Positions 41,246-49,854 are shown, counted from the stretch's first letter. The stretch is 64,000 bases of DNA from Gemmiger sp. An120 (GCF_002160955.1 NZ_NFLN01000007.1:62001-126000), one strand, 5' to 3'. Numbers and translations are program-made. Notes: generated by a model not told the origin, from the letters alone.

Positions 41246-42136
41246 ATGAAGATTCTCTGCGCGGGCTCGCTGAACATCGACAAGGTGTATCAGGTGCCCC
41301 ATTTTGTACAGGCCGGGGAGACCCTGGCCGCCGCCGGGTTTGCCCAGGCGGCAGGAGGCAAGGGCCTGAACCAGACGGTGGCCCTGGCCCGGGCCGGGGC
41401 CGGGGTGCGCCACGCCGGGGCGGTGGGCGCGGACGGCGGCCTGCTGCGCCAGACCCTGCGCCAGGCGGGGGTGGACGACAGCCTGCTGGCCGAGAGTTCC
41501 CTGCCCACCGGCCACGCGATCATCCAGGTGGACCCCAAGGGGCAGAACAGCATCATTGTCACCGCCGGGGCCAACGGCGCGCTGGAGCGGGACTACCTGT
41601 CCGCCATGCTGGACGGCTGCGAGGCCGGGGACATTCTGCTGCTTCAGAACGAGACCAACGAGCTGCCCTGGCTGCTGCAGGAGGGCCGCCGCCGGGGGCT
41701 GACGGTGGCGTTCAACCCCTCCCCCATCACCCCGGAACTGCTGGACTACCCGCTGGACTGCGTGGACATCCTGATCCTGAACGAGATCGAGGGCGCCGCC
41801 CTCTCCGGCGAGAACGACCCGGCCCGGATCCCGGCGGCGCTGCGGGCCCGGTATCCCCGTGCCCGTGTGATGCTGACCCTGGGCGGGGACGGCTGCGTCT
41901 ACGAGGACGACACCCAGACGGTGCGGCAGGGCATCTTCCCGGTCACCGCGGTGGACACCACCGCCGCCGGGGATACCTTCTGCGGGTATTTCCTGGCCTG
42001 GCTGGCCCAGGGCGAGCCGGTGGCCCAGGCGCTGCGGGCTGCCTCGGCGGCGGCGGCGCTGGCGGTGTCCCGGCCGGGGGCCGCCCCCAGCATTCCCCAG
42101 CGGGAGGAAGTGCTGGATTTTCTGTGCAGCCACTGA
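41246..42136 (+). CDS. rbsK: Ribokinase-like PfkB-family sugar kinase
   Basis: A 296-residue PfkB kinase: N-terminal GGKGLNQ signature and C-terminal TTAAGDTFCG, where the family has GAGD; the catalytic Asp is intact in AAGDTF. It phosphorylates ribose, most likely released by the nucleoside hydrolase, to ribose 5-phosphate. It has an AAAAAGGAGGG site and directly follows the Crp/Fnr gene (same transcript). Confidence 0.86.
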   Translation: MKILCAGSLNIDKVYQVPHFVQAGETLAAAGFAQAAGGKGLNQTVALARAGAGVRHAGAVGADGGLLRQTLRQAGVDDSLLAESSLPTGHAIIQVDPKGQNSIIVTAGANGALERDYLSAMLDGCEAGDILLLQNETNELPWLLQEGRRRGLTVAFNPSPITPELLDYPLDCVDILILNEIEGAALSGENDPARIPAALRARYPRARVMLTLGGDGCVYEDDTQTVRQGIFPVTAVDTTAAGDTFCGYFLAWLAQGEPVAQALRAASAAAALAVSRPGAAPSIPQREEVLDFLCSH

Positions 42137-42161
42137 CCGGATCCGAAAAATATGCTATACT
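42133..42161 (+). promoter_or_regulatory. Promoter of the third MATE gene
   Basis: CTGACC (42133-42138), 17 bp, TATACT (42156-42161). It overlaps the ribokinase stop. Confidence 0.62.
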
Positions 42162-42164
42162 ATC

Positions 42165-42230
42165 GGGGAGAGGGTCCGGACGGCCCTCTCCCCTGCTGCC
42201 GTTCCACATTGGCGGGGCGGCTGTTTTTTT
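42165..42230 (+). promoter_or_regulatory. Hairpin leader of the third MATE gene
   Basis: Downstream of the promoter: a perfect 10-bp hairpin GGGGAGAGGG (42165-42174) with CCCTCTCCCC (42184-42193), then a weaker stem ending in a run of seven T at 42224-42230. The arrangement resembles a transcription attenuator, but no leader peptide or known ligand fold is visible. Confidence 0.45.
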
Positions 42231-42262
42231 GGCCCAATCACGGCATTTTCCAAGGAGGAACC

Positions 42263-43606
42263 ATGACCCGAGACCTGACCCAGGGCAGCGTGCGGCGCGC
42301 CCTGATTCTGTTCAGCCTGCCCATTATGGCGGGCAACCTGCTACAGCAGTTCTACAACGTGGCCGATACCCTGATCGTCAGCCGCTGGCTGGGCCCTACC
42401 GCCCTGGCGGCGGTGGGCTCTTCCGGCAGCCTGATGGTACTGCTCACCAGCGTGCTGCTGGGGCTGTGCATGGGCAGCGGGGTGGTGTTCAGCCAGCTGT
42501 ACGGCGCGGGCAACGCCGACGACCTGCGCCGGGCCGCCTGCAACGCTTTCGGGCTGATCGCCGCGCTGAGCCTGGCCCTGACGGTGCTGGCCTCGCTGTT
42601 TCTGCGGCCCATTCTGCTCTGGCTCAACACCCCCGCCGAAGCCCTGCCCGACGCGCTGGCCTATATGCGGGTGATCCTGCTGGGCATGCCCGCGGCCTTT
42701 GCCTTTAACTTCGGCGCGGCGGTGCTGCGGGCGGTGGGCAACTCGATGGCGCCGCTGCTCATCACAGTGGCCGCCGCGCTGGGCAACGTGGGGCTGGACC
42801 TTTTGTTTGTGGTGGGCCTGCGCCGGGGCACCGCCGGGGCCGCCGAGGCCACAGTGCTCTGCCAGTACGGGTCGGCGGTGCTGGCCCTGGGCATTCTGCT
42901 CATCACCGTGCCCGGCCTGCGCCCCACCCGGGAGGACTGGCGCCCCGACGGCGCGCTGCTGCGCCGGCTGGGCCGCAGCAGTGTGCTCACCAGCCTGCAG
43001 CAGTCGGTGATGAACTTCGGCATCCTGCTGGTGCAGGGGCTGGTGAACAGCTTCGGCGTCACGGTCATGGCCGCCTTTGCCGCCGCCGGCAAGATCGACA
43101 GCTTTGCCATGATGCCCGCCACCGATTTTGGCAACGGGTTCGGTACCTTTATTGCCCAGAACGCCGGCGCGGGCAAGGCCGGCCGCATCCGCAGCGGCAT
43201 CAAGGAGGGCATCCGGATCACCGCCTGCTTCTGCGCCGCCATCTCGGTGGGGGTGGTGGCCTTTGCCCCGCTGCTCATGCAGATCTTTATTGATCCCGCC
43301 GAAACCGAGATCATCGCCGTGGGGGTGCAGTACCTGCGGATCGAGGGCGCCTGCTACGTGGGCATCGGCGTGCTGACCCTGCTGTACGGCCTGTACCGGG
43401 GCCTGGAGCAGGCCCAGATGTCGATTCTGCTGTCGGTGGTATCCCTGGGCACCCGGGTAGCGCTGGCCTATCTGCTGGCCCCCATCCCGGCCATCGGCCT
43501 GCCCGGCATCTGGTGGGCGGTGCCCATCGGCTGGTTTCTGGCCGACACGGTGGGCCTGGTCTACTTCATCCGCCGCCGCGCCCGCCTGCTGCCGCCCGAG
43601 GCCTGA
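42263..43606 (+). CDS. MATE-family efflux transporter (third of three)
   Basis: 447 residues, 12 hydrophobic segments, MATE family. Signature LFSLPIMAGNLLQQFYNVADTL at the start places it near the NorM/DinF-like clostridial branch. The ATG at 42263 follows AAGGAGG. The leader hairpins upstream suggest regulated expression. It ends in a tandem repeat and the terminator shared with the tRNA promoter. Confidence 0.9.
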   Translation: MTRDLTQGSVRRALILFSLPIMAGNLLQQFYNVADTLIVSRWLGPTALAAVGSSGSLMVLLTSVLLGLCMGSGVVFSQLYGAGNADDLRRAACNAFGLIAALSLALTVLASLFLRPILLWLNTPAEALPDALAYMRVILLGMPAAFAFNFGAAVLRAVGNSMAPLLITVAAALGNVGLDLLFVVGLRRGTAGAAEATVLCQYGSAVLALGILLITVPGLRPTREDWRPDGALLRRLGRSSVLTSLQQSVMNFGILLVQGLVNSFGVTVMAAFAAAGKIDSFAMMPATDFGNGFGTFIAQNAGAGKAGRIRSGIKEGIRITACFCAAISVGVVAFAPLLMQIFIDPAETEIIAVGVQYLRIEGACYVGIGVLTLLYGLYRGLEQAQMSILLSVVSLGTRVALAYLLAPIPAIGLPGIWWAVPIGWFLADTVGLVYFIRRRARLLPPEA

Positions 43607-43620
43607 CCGTTGCCGGGCTG

Positions 43621-43676
43621 GTTTTCCCTTTTATGCCACGCCGCCGCCGTTTTCCCTTTTATGCCACGCCGCCGCC
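43621..43676 (+). repeat. Perfect 28-bp tandem duplication
   Basis: Two identical 28-bp units (43621-43648 and 43649-43676), each containing TTTTCCCTTTTATGCC. They lie directly before the terminator hairpin and tRNA promoter. Confidence 0.95.
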
Positions 43677-43699
43677 CCTTGATTTTGGGGCGGCGTTTT
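43670..43699 (+). terminator. Terminator of the third MATE gene
   Basis: A 9-bp stem (43670-43678 with 43687-43695), followed by TTTT. The stem loop includes the -35 of the tRNA promoter. Confidence 0.85.
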
Positions 43700-43707
43700 G
43701 TTATAAT
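43679..43707 (+). promoter_or_regulatory. tRNA promoter inside the terminator
   Basis: TTGATT (43679-43684), 17 bp, TATAAT (43702-43707). The -35 lies in the terminator loop. Confidence 0.8.
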
Positions 43708-43723
43708 TTGCACGTTACCATGT

Positions 43724-43800
43724 GGGCCATTAGCTCAGCTGGTCAGAGCCGGCGGCTCATAACCGCTTGGTCCCGGGTTCAAGTCCTGGATGGCCCACCA
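43724..43800 (+). tRNA. tRNA with CAU anticodon, probably tRNA-Ile2
   Basis: A 77-nt cloverleaf with encoded CCA: acceptor GGGCCAT/ATGGCCC, D arm GCTC-GAGC, anticodon CAT at 43758-43760, T loop TTCAAGT. The acceptor stem carries C4 and C5, which are recognition bases for lysidine synthase TilS on tRNA-Ile2, and the GCTTGGTC/TTCAAGTCC context is like known Ile2 tRNAs; elongator Met is the alternative. Confidence 0.92.
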
Positions 43801-43802
43801 CC

Positions 43803-43836
43803 TCGCCGCAAGCCGTATCGCTTGCGGCGATTTTTT
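43803..43836 (+). terminator. Terminator of the tRNA gene
   Basis: A 10-bp stem TCGCCGCAAG (43803-43812) with CTTGCGGCGA (43821-43830) followed by TTTTTT. Confidence 0.92.
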
Positions 43837-44006
43837 ATTGCAGAAGTTCCCGCTTTCCGGCAGTATATGGCCGCTGAATCCAGGCCGGCCGCTTTTTTGC
43901 AATTTTTTTGCCCGGACAAAACGTATACAGATATATAGTCTCTGCCATCCGATTCTGCCAAAAGGATACGCAAATCGCCTCTTCTTTGAGAAATATGGAG
44001 GGAACT

Positions 44007-44645
44007 ATGAAAAAAATCGATTGGGAAAACTCACAGATCCGAACGTTGTTTGCCGCTGTTCTGATTTTTGCAACTCCCGTCTTGCTGGCAGCCGGCTTTT
44101 GCTTTGTAGTCCTCTATGGTGTTGCCCACAACGCCAAGGGCGATCCCAACTGGCAATTTTATAATTTTGAAACCCAGTCGCTTACCGAAATCGAGGCCTT
44201 TTGCGGAACGGATTGGTTGTTGGACAGGTTTGCCTCCCTGCAGGCGGATCACACCTATTACCAGCTCTCAATCAGCCAGAAGAACGCGTTTGAAAACCCC
44301 GATTGCTGGGAGAGCCTGTATGTGTCAGTAAATTACGGCGAAAGCCGGTTTGACACCAAAGCCAGCCAGATATCCTGCTACCTGTATTTTGATCCGGACA
44401 AGCGGAACCCCTCGTTTGAAGAATTTATGGAACAGTATCCAACCGAAACCATGGAGACCGGCGAACATACCGTCACCTTCATCGAATGGTCAAAAGAGGA
44501 TGCGGAGTCATTCGGATCAAGTCTTTCCGTCGATTCCGAATACCATGCCTGGGCGCTCTTCACCCATAACGGTGTGACCTGTCATCTGGAAACCTCCTCG
44601 CAGGATCCGGACTTCTTTGAGACTACGCTGGAACATATCCTGTAG
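44007..44645 (+). CDS. Membrane-anchored protein of unknown function
   Basis: 212 residues: a short basic N-terminus, one membrane segment (about 17-38), then an external acidic domain of about 170 residues with no recognised fold. The ATG follows GGAGGGA. Base composition is visibly A+T-richer than flanking genes (and so is the gap 43801-44006), which suggests recent acquisition. It is not in an operon; a terminator follows at 44761. Confidence 0.7.
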   Translation: MKKIDWENSQIRTLFAAVLIFATPVLLAAGFCFVVLYGVAHNAKGDPNWQFYNFETQSLTEIEAFCGTDWLLDRFASLQADHTYYQLSISQKNAFENPDCWESLYVSVNYGESRFDTKASQISCYLYFDPDKRNPSFEEFMEQYPTETMETGEHTVTFIEWSKEDAESFGSSLSVDSEYHAWALFTHNGVTCHLETSSQDPDFFETTLEHIL

Positions 44646-44760
44646 GTTGCTTGCCGCCGGGCCGGATGCGTTCTGCAAAGCATTGCCCCCTGTGCCCCTG
44701 ACCGGATAGCCGTTGTATTGCAGGCAAGAGATAGCCCTTGATATTCTTCCTGACCCGAAC

Positions 44761-44812
44761 ACACCCCCGCGCATCCTGCCGGCAATGGCAGAATGCGCGG
44801 GGGTGTTTGTCT
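44761..44812 (+). terminator. Terminator after the unknown membrane protein
   Basis: A 14-bp stem (44761-44774 with 44793-44806) with a small inner hairpin, followed by TTGTCTT. Confidence 0.82.
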
Positions 44813-44985
44813 TATTTATCCATCCTCTGCCCGGCCCATTCATACCGGCCGGTAAGATCCTGGGCTATGGCCCAGACCAGGAGAGCCGCACCGGTCAGCA
44901 GTACCGCCAGGGCCATCCACCAGTGGTTGTACGGAAAAAAGTTTGACGAGGCGTTTTCGTTGCTTGCCCCCACGGCATTTTCCAT
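44812..44985 (-). pseudogene. Possible remnant of a small membrane protein, antisense to EutH start
   Basis: On the minus strand a frame reads a natural-looking hydrophobic segment, WWMALAVLLTGAALLVWAIA, then QDLTGRYEWAGQRMDK and a stop. Its possible ATG at 44985 lies inside the eutH coding sequence and has no ribosome site. I read it as the C-terminal end of a gene whose 5' part has been lost, head-to-head with the truncated EutH. Confidence 0.4.
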
Positions 44986-45919
44986 GGTGGGGATTCTCTG
45001 CCTGTCCCCGTATATTGCCCTGGCTGTGCGGACACTTTTATCGCCGCTGTGCCGTTTGGCGGGGATCGATCCCGGCATGCTGGCAGGGCTTCTGCCCATT
45101 GATATGGGCGGCTATCAACTGGCCGGCGAACTGGCCGACAACCAGGTTCTGGGGCAGTATGCCGGCCTTGGTGTCAGTTCTACGCTGGGCTGTACGCTGG
45201 CCTTTACCATTCCGGTGGGGGCAAGCCTGCTGCCGCAGACCGACCAGGAAGCCTTCGCCAAGGGCGTTGTGATCGGCCTGCTGGGGCTGCCGGTTTCCCT
45301 GTTTACGGAGTGGGTACTGCTGTGCGATGTATCGGTCCGGCTTTTTTTGCAGCAGAACGCCATACCGCTGCTGATTGCCGCCGCCGGTGGGATTGGCCTT
45401 TGGAAGTTTACGGACAAAGCCCTGTGGCTTTTTCAAAAATACGTCAGGCTTCTGCAGCTGATTTTAACGGTTGGTCTGATGCTGGGTGCCGTTGCTTACC
45501 TGTGCCGCCTGCCGCTGAATATTGTGCCTGTGCTGGACGCTATGAACACCGTGTCCGGAATCGCCATTTTTCTTCTGGGAAGCCTGCCGCTTGTGCTGCT
45601 TTTGCAGCGGCTGCTGAACCGTCCGCTGACGGCACTGGGAAATCGGCTGCAGATCGGCGAGGACGGCAACATGGGCCTGCTCATCGGTGCGGTGTCCCCT
45701 CTTCCCACCCTCTCTATGATGAGCCGCATGAACGAAACCGCCAAGGTGATCAACGCCGCCTTTCTGGTAAGCGGGGCTTCTGCCTTAGGTGCCCATCTGG
45801 CTTTTGTGTATTCCGTCAATCCCCAGGCAACCCTTACCGTCCTGTGCGGAAAACTTCTGGGGGGTTGTTTTGCCGCTCTTCTTGCCTGCGGGATCGTCCG
45901 CACCACCGGACGCAATTGA
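44942..45919 (+). pseudogene. eutH: 5'-truncated ethanolamine permease EutH
   Basis: About 325 residues clearly like EutH from KKFDEAF onward, with GILCLSPYIALAVRT, GLGVSSTLGCTLAFT, and the C-terminal MSRMNETAKVINAAFLVSGA. The normal first about 30 residues with membrane segment 1 are absent: upstream in frame there is a terminator and non-membrane sequence. The first plausible Met (44984) has no ribosome site. No other eut genes are nearby. Either a pseudogene or a frame fault; the rest of the frame is open and intact. Confidence 0.55.
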
Positions 45920-45986
45920 ACGCCAGAAAGATCCAGCCTCTTTGAGCCGACGGCTGGGGCTGCCGCCTCTTTTTTTCCAATTTCTC

Positions 45987-46017
45987 TTGACTGTGAACCG
46001 GCTTCATAGTGTATGCT
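45987..46017 (+). promoter_or_regulatory. MerR-type promoter, 19-bp spacer (copy 2)
   Basis: TTGACT (45987-45992), 19 bp, TATGCT (46012-46017), with near-palindrome GAACCGGCTTC in the spacer. Same arrangement as at 32159-32189, including CATAGTG/TATAGTG before the -10. Confidence 0.75.
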
Positions 46018-46043
46018 GAAGACAGAGAAAGGGGGCGCAGGCC

Positions 46044-47426
46044 ATGACCATCCGGGAAATTCAGGCGCGCACCGGGCTGGACCGGGCCACTGTTTACTAC
46101 TACGAGCGGGAGGGCCTTATCTCCCCTGCCCGGCAGGCCAATGGCTACCGGGACTATTCCGACGCTGACCTGACCGCGCTGCGGCGCATCCGGCTGCTGC
46201 GGCAGCTGGGGCTCAGCCTGGAGCAGCTGCGGGCGGTGCAGGCCGGGGCCGAGGCTCTGCCCGACATTCTGGCCGGCCGGCTGGCCGAACTGGAGCGCCA
46301 GCAGACGGACAACGCCCGGGCGCTGGCGGTGTGCCGGGCCATCCGGGAAACCGGAGTGGCCTTTGATCAGCTGGACCCGGACGCCTTTGACCTGGCGGCG
46401 GGCCCGGCGGTGCGGGATGTACCCCGCCCGGCCCGGTGCGGGGCGCGGCGGGCGCTGGCCCGGGCACTGGACGCGGCGCTGTGCACCCTGCCGGTGACCG
46501 CCCTGCTCACCCTGGCGCTGCACCGCAACCCGCTGCGGGAATGGCCGCTGTTTCTGGCGGCGGAACTGGCGGGGGTGCTGCTGCTCACCCGGCTGCTGGA
46601 ACCCTGGCTGCTGGGCCGGTTCGGCGCCACCCCCGGCAAGGCGCTGCTGGGGCTGCGGGTGGAGGACGCGGGCGGCGGCACGCTGACCGGGGCCCAGGCT
46701 GCGGGCCGCACCGGGCAGCTGCTGCGGTTCTGGCGCTGGCCCCGGGCGCTGCGGCAGTACCGGAAAGCCGGCCTTTGCCCCTGGGACGAGGCGGGCAGCC
46801 TGCTGCTCACCGCCCGCCCGGCGAAAGCCTGGCGGTGCGGGGCCGCCGCCCTGGCGCTGGCGGTGTGGCTGGCCGCCACCGGCGCGCTGGGAATAATGGC
46901 GGGCTTCCCGCCCCACACCGGGCTGCTGACCGCCCGGGAGTTCATGGAGAACTACAACTTCTACGCCCGGTTCGAGGGCTTCCCGGAAGATCAGCTGGTC
47001 CCCTGGGACGACCTGGACGAACCCACGGGCCGGCATCTTCTGTCGCTGGGCAACCGGCGCGGCGCGGTGGGAGAGTACGCCACGATAGCTCTTTCCGGTG
47101 ACCCGGTAGTAGATAATGTGTATCTGCTCTGGGTCTGGGAGGGGGATGAATTCCAGGTGTCCTGGCCGCTGCGGGAGATGCAGCGGATCGCCCGGGCCAT
47201 GGCTGCCGGGGAGGGCGGCTGGACCGCGCTGTGGCGGCTGCCGGAACTGGACGCGGCCCTGGCACAGCAACCGCCCTTTGCCGAGTTCGAGACCGATTGG
47301 GGATCGCTGCGGCTGGGGGCCAGCGTCAACGCTGACGGCTATACGCTGCGCGACGGCCAGCTGGTTTATACCGGGGGCGTGAACTTCCCCGATGTGTTCT
47401 TCTCCTTCATGGTCTGGAAAGGATAG
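46044..47426 (+). CDS. Membrane-tethered MerR-RDD fusion regulator (copy 2)
   Basis: 460 residues with the same architecture as the protein at 30688: MerR HTH (DRATVYYYEREGLISPARQ) and coiled coil, RDD membrane domain (RALDAALCTLPVTALLTLAL, ATPGKALLGLRV), a hydrophobic segment near 275-295, and an external domain containing HTGLLTAREFMENYNFYARF, matching the other copy's HTGPLTAQQFADNYNFLARY. The ribosome site is AAGGGGGC. The two genes are about 16 kb apart with paralogous promoters. The targets are unknown beyond likely autoregulation. Confidence 0.85.
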   Translation: MTIREIQARTGLDRATVYYYEREGLISPARQANGYRDYSDADLTALRRIRLLRQLGLSLEQLRAVQAGAEALPDILAGRLAELERQQTDNARALAVCRAIRETGVAFDQLDPDAFDLAAGPAVRDVPRPARCGARRALARALDAALCTLPVTALLTLALHRNPLREWPLFLAAELAGVLLLTRLLEPWLLGRFGATPGKALLGLRVEDAGGGTLTGAQAAGRTGQLLRFWRWPRALRQYRKAGLCPWDEAGSLLLTARPAKAWRCGAAALALAVWLAATGALGIMAGFPPHTGLLTAREFMENYNFYARFEGFPEDQLVPWDDLDEPTGRHLLSLGNRRGAVGEYATIALSGDPVVDNVYLLWVWEGDEFQVSWPLREMQRIARAMAAGEGGWTALWRLPELDAALAQQPPFAEFETDWGSLRLGASVNADGYTLRDGQLVYTGGVNFPDVFFSFMVWKG

Positions 47427-47450
47427 AAAAAGGCGCATACAGCACAAAAC

Positions 47451-47497
47451 GGGCCCCGGCGCAAGGCAGAAACCTTGCGCCGGGGCCCGGAATTTTT
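47451..47497. terminator. Bidirectional terminator between MerR-RDD and histidine kinase
   Basis: A perfect 16-bp stem (47451-47466 with 47473-47488), TTTTTT after it on plus and TTTT on minus. Confidence 0.92.
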
Positions 47498-47507
47498 TGT
47501 ATCGTAT

Positions 47508-49025
47508 TTACAGCCGCGCGTCCAGGGTGAACCAGAAGGTGGTGCCCTCGCCGGGGGTGCTGTTGACGCCAAACCGGCAGCCGTGGCTCTGGAAGATGGC
47601 TTTGGTGATGCTCAGGCCGAGGCCGGTGCCCACCTTGCCCGCGTCGGAGCGGCTGCGGTAGTACCGGTCAAAGATGTAGGGCAGGTCGGCGGCGGCGATG
47701 CCTTCGCCGTGGTCCTCCACCTCGATGCGGGCGCCGCCCTCTTGTCGGGGGATGCACCGCAGCACAAACACCCCGTCCTCGCCGATGTGGTGCATGGCGT
47801 TGCCCAGCAGGTTGTGCAGCACCCGCTCCATCATGGCCGGGTCCGCCCCCACCAGGCAGGGGGTATCCGCCTCCAGTTTGAGGGTATAGCCGTTCTGGGC
47901 GCAGACCGCCTCGTACCGTTCGGCCACCTCTTCACACAGCTGGGCCATATCGAACAGCACCATCTGGGGCTTCTCCACCCCGCTGCTGACCTTGCTCAGC
48001 TCCATCACGCTGTTCACCAGACCGGACAGACGGTCGGTCTCGTCCACGATGATGTTCAGCTGTTCGGTGCGGCGGTCGGGGTTGTCGCCGGTGATGTCCC
48101 GCACCGTCTCGGCGTAGCCCTTGATCAGGGTCAGAGGGGTGCGCAGGTCATGGCTCACGTTGGCCAGCAGATCCCGCTGCAGCTGCGCCGCTTTCTTGAC
48201 CTCGCTGGCCATATGGTTGAAGTCCTCCGCCAGCTGGTTCAGTTCGTCCGAACTGCGGGTTGGCTCCACCCGCACATCGTAGTTGCCGCCGGCCATCTCC
48301 CGGGCGGCGCGGCTCAGCTGGGTCAGCGGCCGGGTAAACCACCGGCTGAACAGCCAGGCCGCCACCACCGACAGCACCAGCAGCCCCAGGCCCACGGCGG
48401 GCAGCAGCTCGTCCAGCACCACGGCGGCCTCGGTGACCTGGGCCATGCTGGTGGACAGGATCACGGTATACTGGCCGTTGCCCGCCAGCCGCCCCACCAC
48501 CATCTGGCGGCGGTCGCCGTTTTTGCTCTCCACGATCTCGTAGATCTGGCCCTTTTCAAACACCTGGCTGCGCAGATAGATCATCTGGGTGGTGTTCCAG
48601 TCGGTCTCGCCGGTCACCCCGAAGGTGCTGGCGGTGGCGTGCAGCAAGCAAGGGTACAGATGCTCGATATGGGCCACGCTGCGCAGGGTATTGTCGGCCA
48701 CATCCACGCAGCAGCCCTGGAAGTCCAGCGTGCCGTTGACGATCTCCTCGTTGATCTTGTCCCAGAACTCGTCGTCTACTTTCAGGCCCCAGAGGCTGCG
48801 GTCACTGATGGGGGATTCGGCGGCGTCGATGCGGGTGGCCAGGGATTCCATGCGGGCCACCAGATCCCGGTAGATGTGGTTCTGGTACAGCGGTTCCAGA
48901 AAGCGGGTCACCAGCAGCCAGACCAGCAGCAGGGTCAGGGCGGTCATGGCGCAGAGGAAGAACATCAGCTTGGTGCGCATGCGCAGCGGCCGGCGTTCTT
49001 TTTTGGCGGTCACGGGAAAACTCAT
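47508..49025 (-). CDS. Two-component sensor histidine kinase (HAMP)
   Basis: 505 residues: membrane segment at about 18-40, an external sensor domain (about 40-180), a second segment near 185-205, HAMP (about 205-260), HisKA with SHDLRTPLTLIKG phospho-acceptor, HATPase with N-box (GNAMHHIG), G1 (DHGEGIA), and G2 (GTGLGLS). It phosphorylates the OmpR-type regulator encoded upstream (ATGA overlap 49022-49025). The signal is unknown. Order regulator then kinase is typical. Confidence 0.92.
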   Translation of the reverse strand: MSFPVTAKKERRPLRMRTKLMFFLCAMTALTLLLVWLLVTRFLEPLYQNHIYRDLVARMESLATRIDAAESPISDRSLWGLKVDDEFWDKINEEIVNGTLDFQGCCVDVADNTLRSVAHIEHLYPCLLHATASTFGVTGETDWNTTQMIYLRSQVFEKGQIYEIVESKNGDRRQMVVGRLAGNGQYTVILSTSMAQVTEAAVVLDELLPAVGLGLLVLSVVAAWLFSRWFTRPLTQLSRAAREMAGGNYDVRVEPTRSSDELNQLAEDFNHMASEVKKAAQLQRDLLANVSHDLRTPLTLIKGYAETVRDITGDNPDRRTEQLNIIVDETDRLSGLVNSVMELSKVSSGVEKPQMVLFDMAQLCEEVAERYEAVCAQNGYTLKLEADTPCLVGADPAMMERVLHNLLGNAMHHIGEDGVFVLRCIPRQEGGARIEVEDHGEGIAAADLPYIFDRYYRSRSDAGKVGTGLGLSITKAIFQSHGCRFGVNSTPGEGTTFWFTLDARL

Positions 49026-49708
49026 TTGGCGGCACCCGGGTCAAACTTGTAGCCCACGCCCCACACGGTCACGATGTAGTCCCGGCAGGCGCCCAGATGG
49101 CTGCGCAGCATCTTGATGTGGGTGTCCACGGTGCGGTCCTCGCCGAAATAGTCGTAGTTCCACACCTTCTGCAGGATCTTTTCCCGGCTCAGCGCCAGGC
49201 CCTTGTTCTCGGCCAGGAACACCAGCAGGTCAAATTCCTTGGGGGTCAGGGAGACCTCCTGCCCGCCCACCTTGACGCTGTGGCTGGCGGTGTCGATCTC
49301 CAGCTGGCCAAAGGTGTAATGGCCGGTGTCCTCGGCGGCGCGGGGCATGGTGCGGCCCAGCACCGCCTTGACCCGGGCCACCAGTTCCCGGGGACTGAAG
49401 GGCTTGACCACATAGTCGTCCGCGCCGTTTTCCAGCCCGGCCAGTTTATCGTATTCCTCGCCCCGGGCGGTCAGCATGATCACCGGCGTGTCGATATGGC
49501 GCGCACGCATCTCCCGCAGGCAGGTCATCCCGTCCACGAAGGGCATCATCACATCCAGGATCACCAGGTCAATGCCGCCCCCGCCCAGCTGGGCCAGGGC
49601 CGCGCTGCCGTCGGTGGCTTCCTCGCACTGGAACCCGGCATACTGTAAATGCTCCCGGATCAGTTCGCGGATGCGGGCCTCGTCGTCAACGATCAGGATC
49701 TTTGCCAT
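49022..49708 (-). CDS. OmpR-family response regulator
   Basis: 228 residues: receiver domain with phospho-acceptor D52 (VILDVMM), K in VVKPFS, and winged-helix output domain from about 130 (TPKEFDLLVFLAENKG). Pairs with the kinase overlapped downstream. AAGGAGGA before the start. Target genes unknown. Confidence 0.93.
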   Translation of the reverse strand: MAKILIVDDEARIRELIREHLQYAGFQCEEATDGSAALAQLGGGGIDLVILDVMMPFVDGMTCLREMRARHIDTPVIMLTARGEEYDKLAGLENGADDYVVKPFSPRELVARVKAVLGRTMPRAAEDTGHYTFGQLEIDTASHSVKVGGQEVSLTPKEFDLLVFLAENKGLALSREKILQKVWNYDYFGEDRTVDTHIKMLRSHLGACRDYIVTVWGVGYKFDPGAAK

Positions 49709-49825
49709 AGAAGCGTCCTCCTTTTCCAGGTGGCCCCATCGGCCGCCTCTGCTTTCCCGTTATCTGTATAATACCATAATAAACGGCCGGTATGTTAAAT
49801 GTGTGAAAGCTTTTTTGAAGAATTG

Positions 49826-49854
49826 TTTACTTTGCCCCATCGCCGCGGTACAAT
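49826..49854 (+). promoter_or_regulatory. Promoter of the GDPD gene
   Basis: TTTACT (49826-49831), 17 bp, TACAAT (49849-49854). Confidence 0.68.

Noticed and set aside
43621-43676. Tandem repeat beside a tRNA as an integration (att) site
   Set aside because: The repeat is upstream of the tRNA, not in its 3' end, and no integrase is nearby.
43724-43800. Calling the CAU tRNA elongator Met or initiator
   Set aside because: Initiator is excluded by the paired first acceptor bases; elongator Met is less likely because C4/C5 and the anticodon-stem/variable context resemble tRNA-Ile2, though this is not certain.
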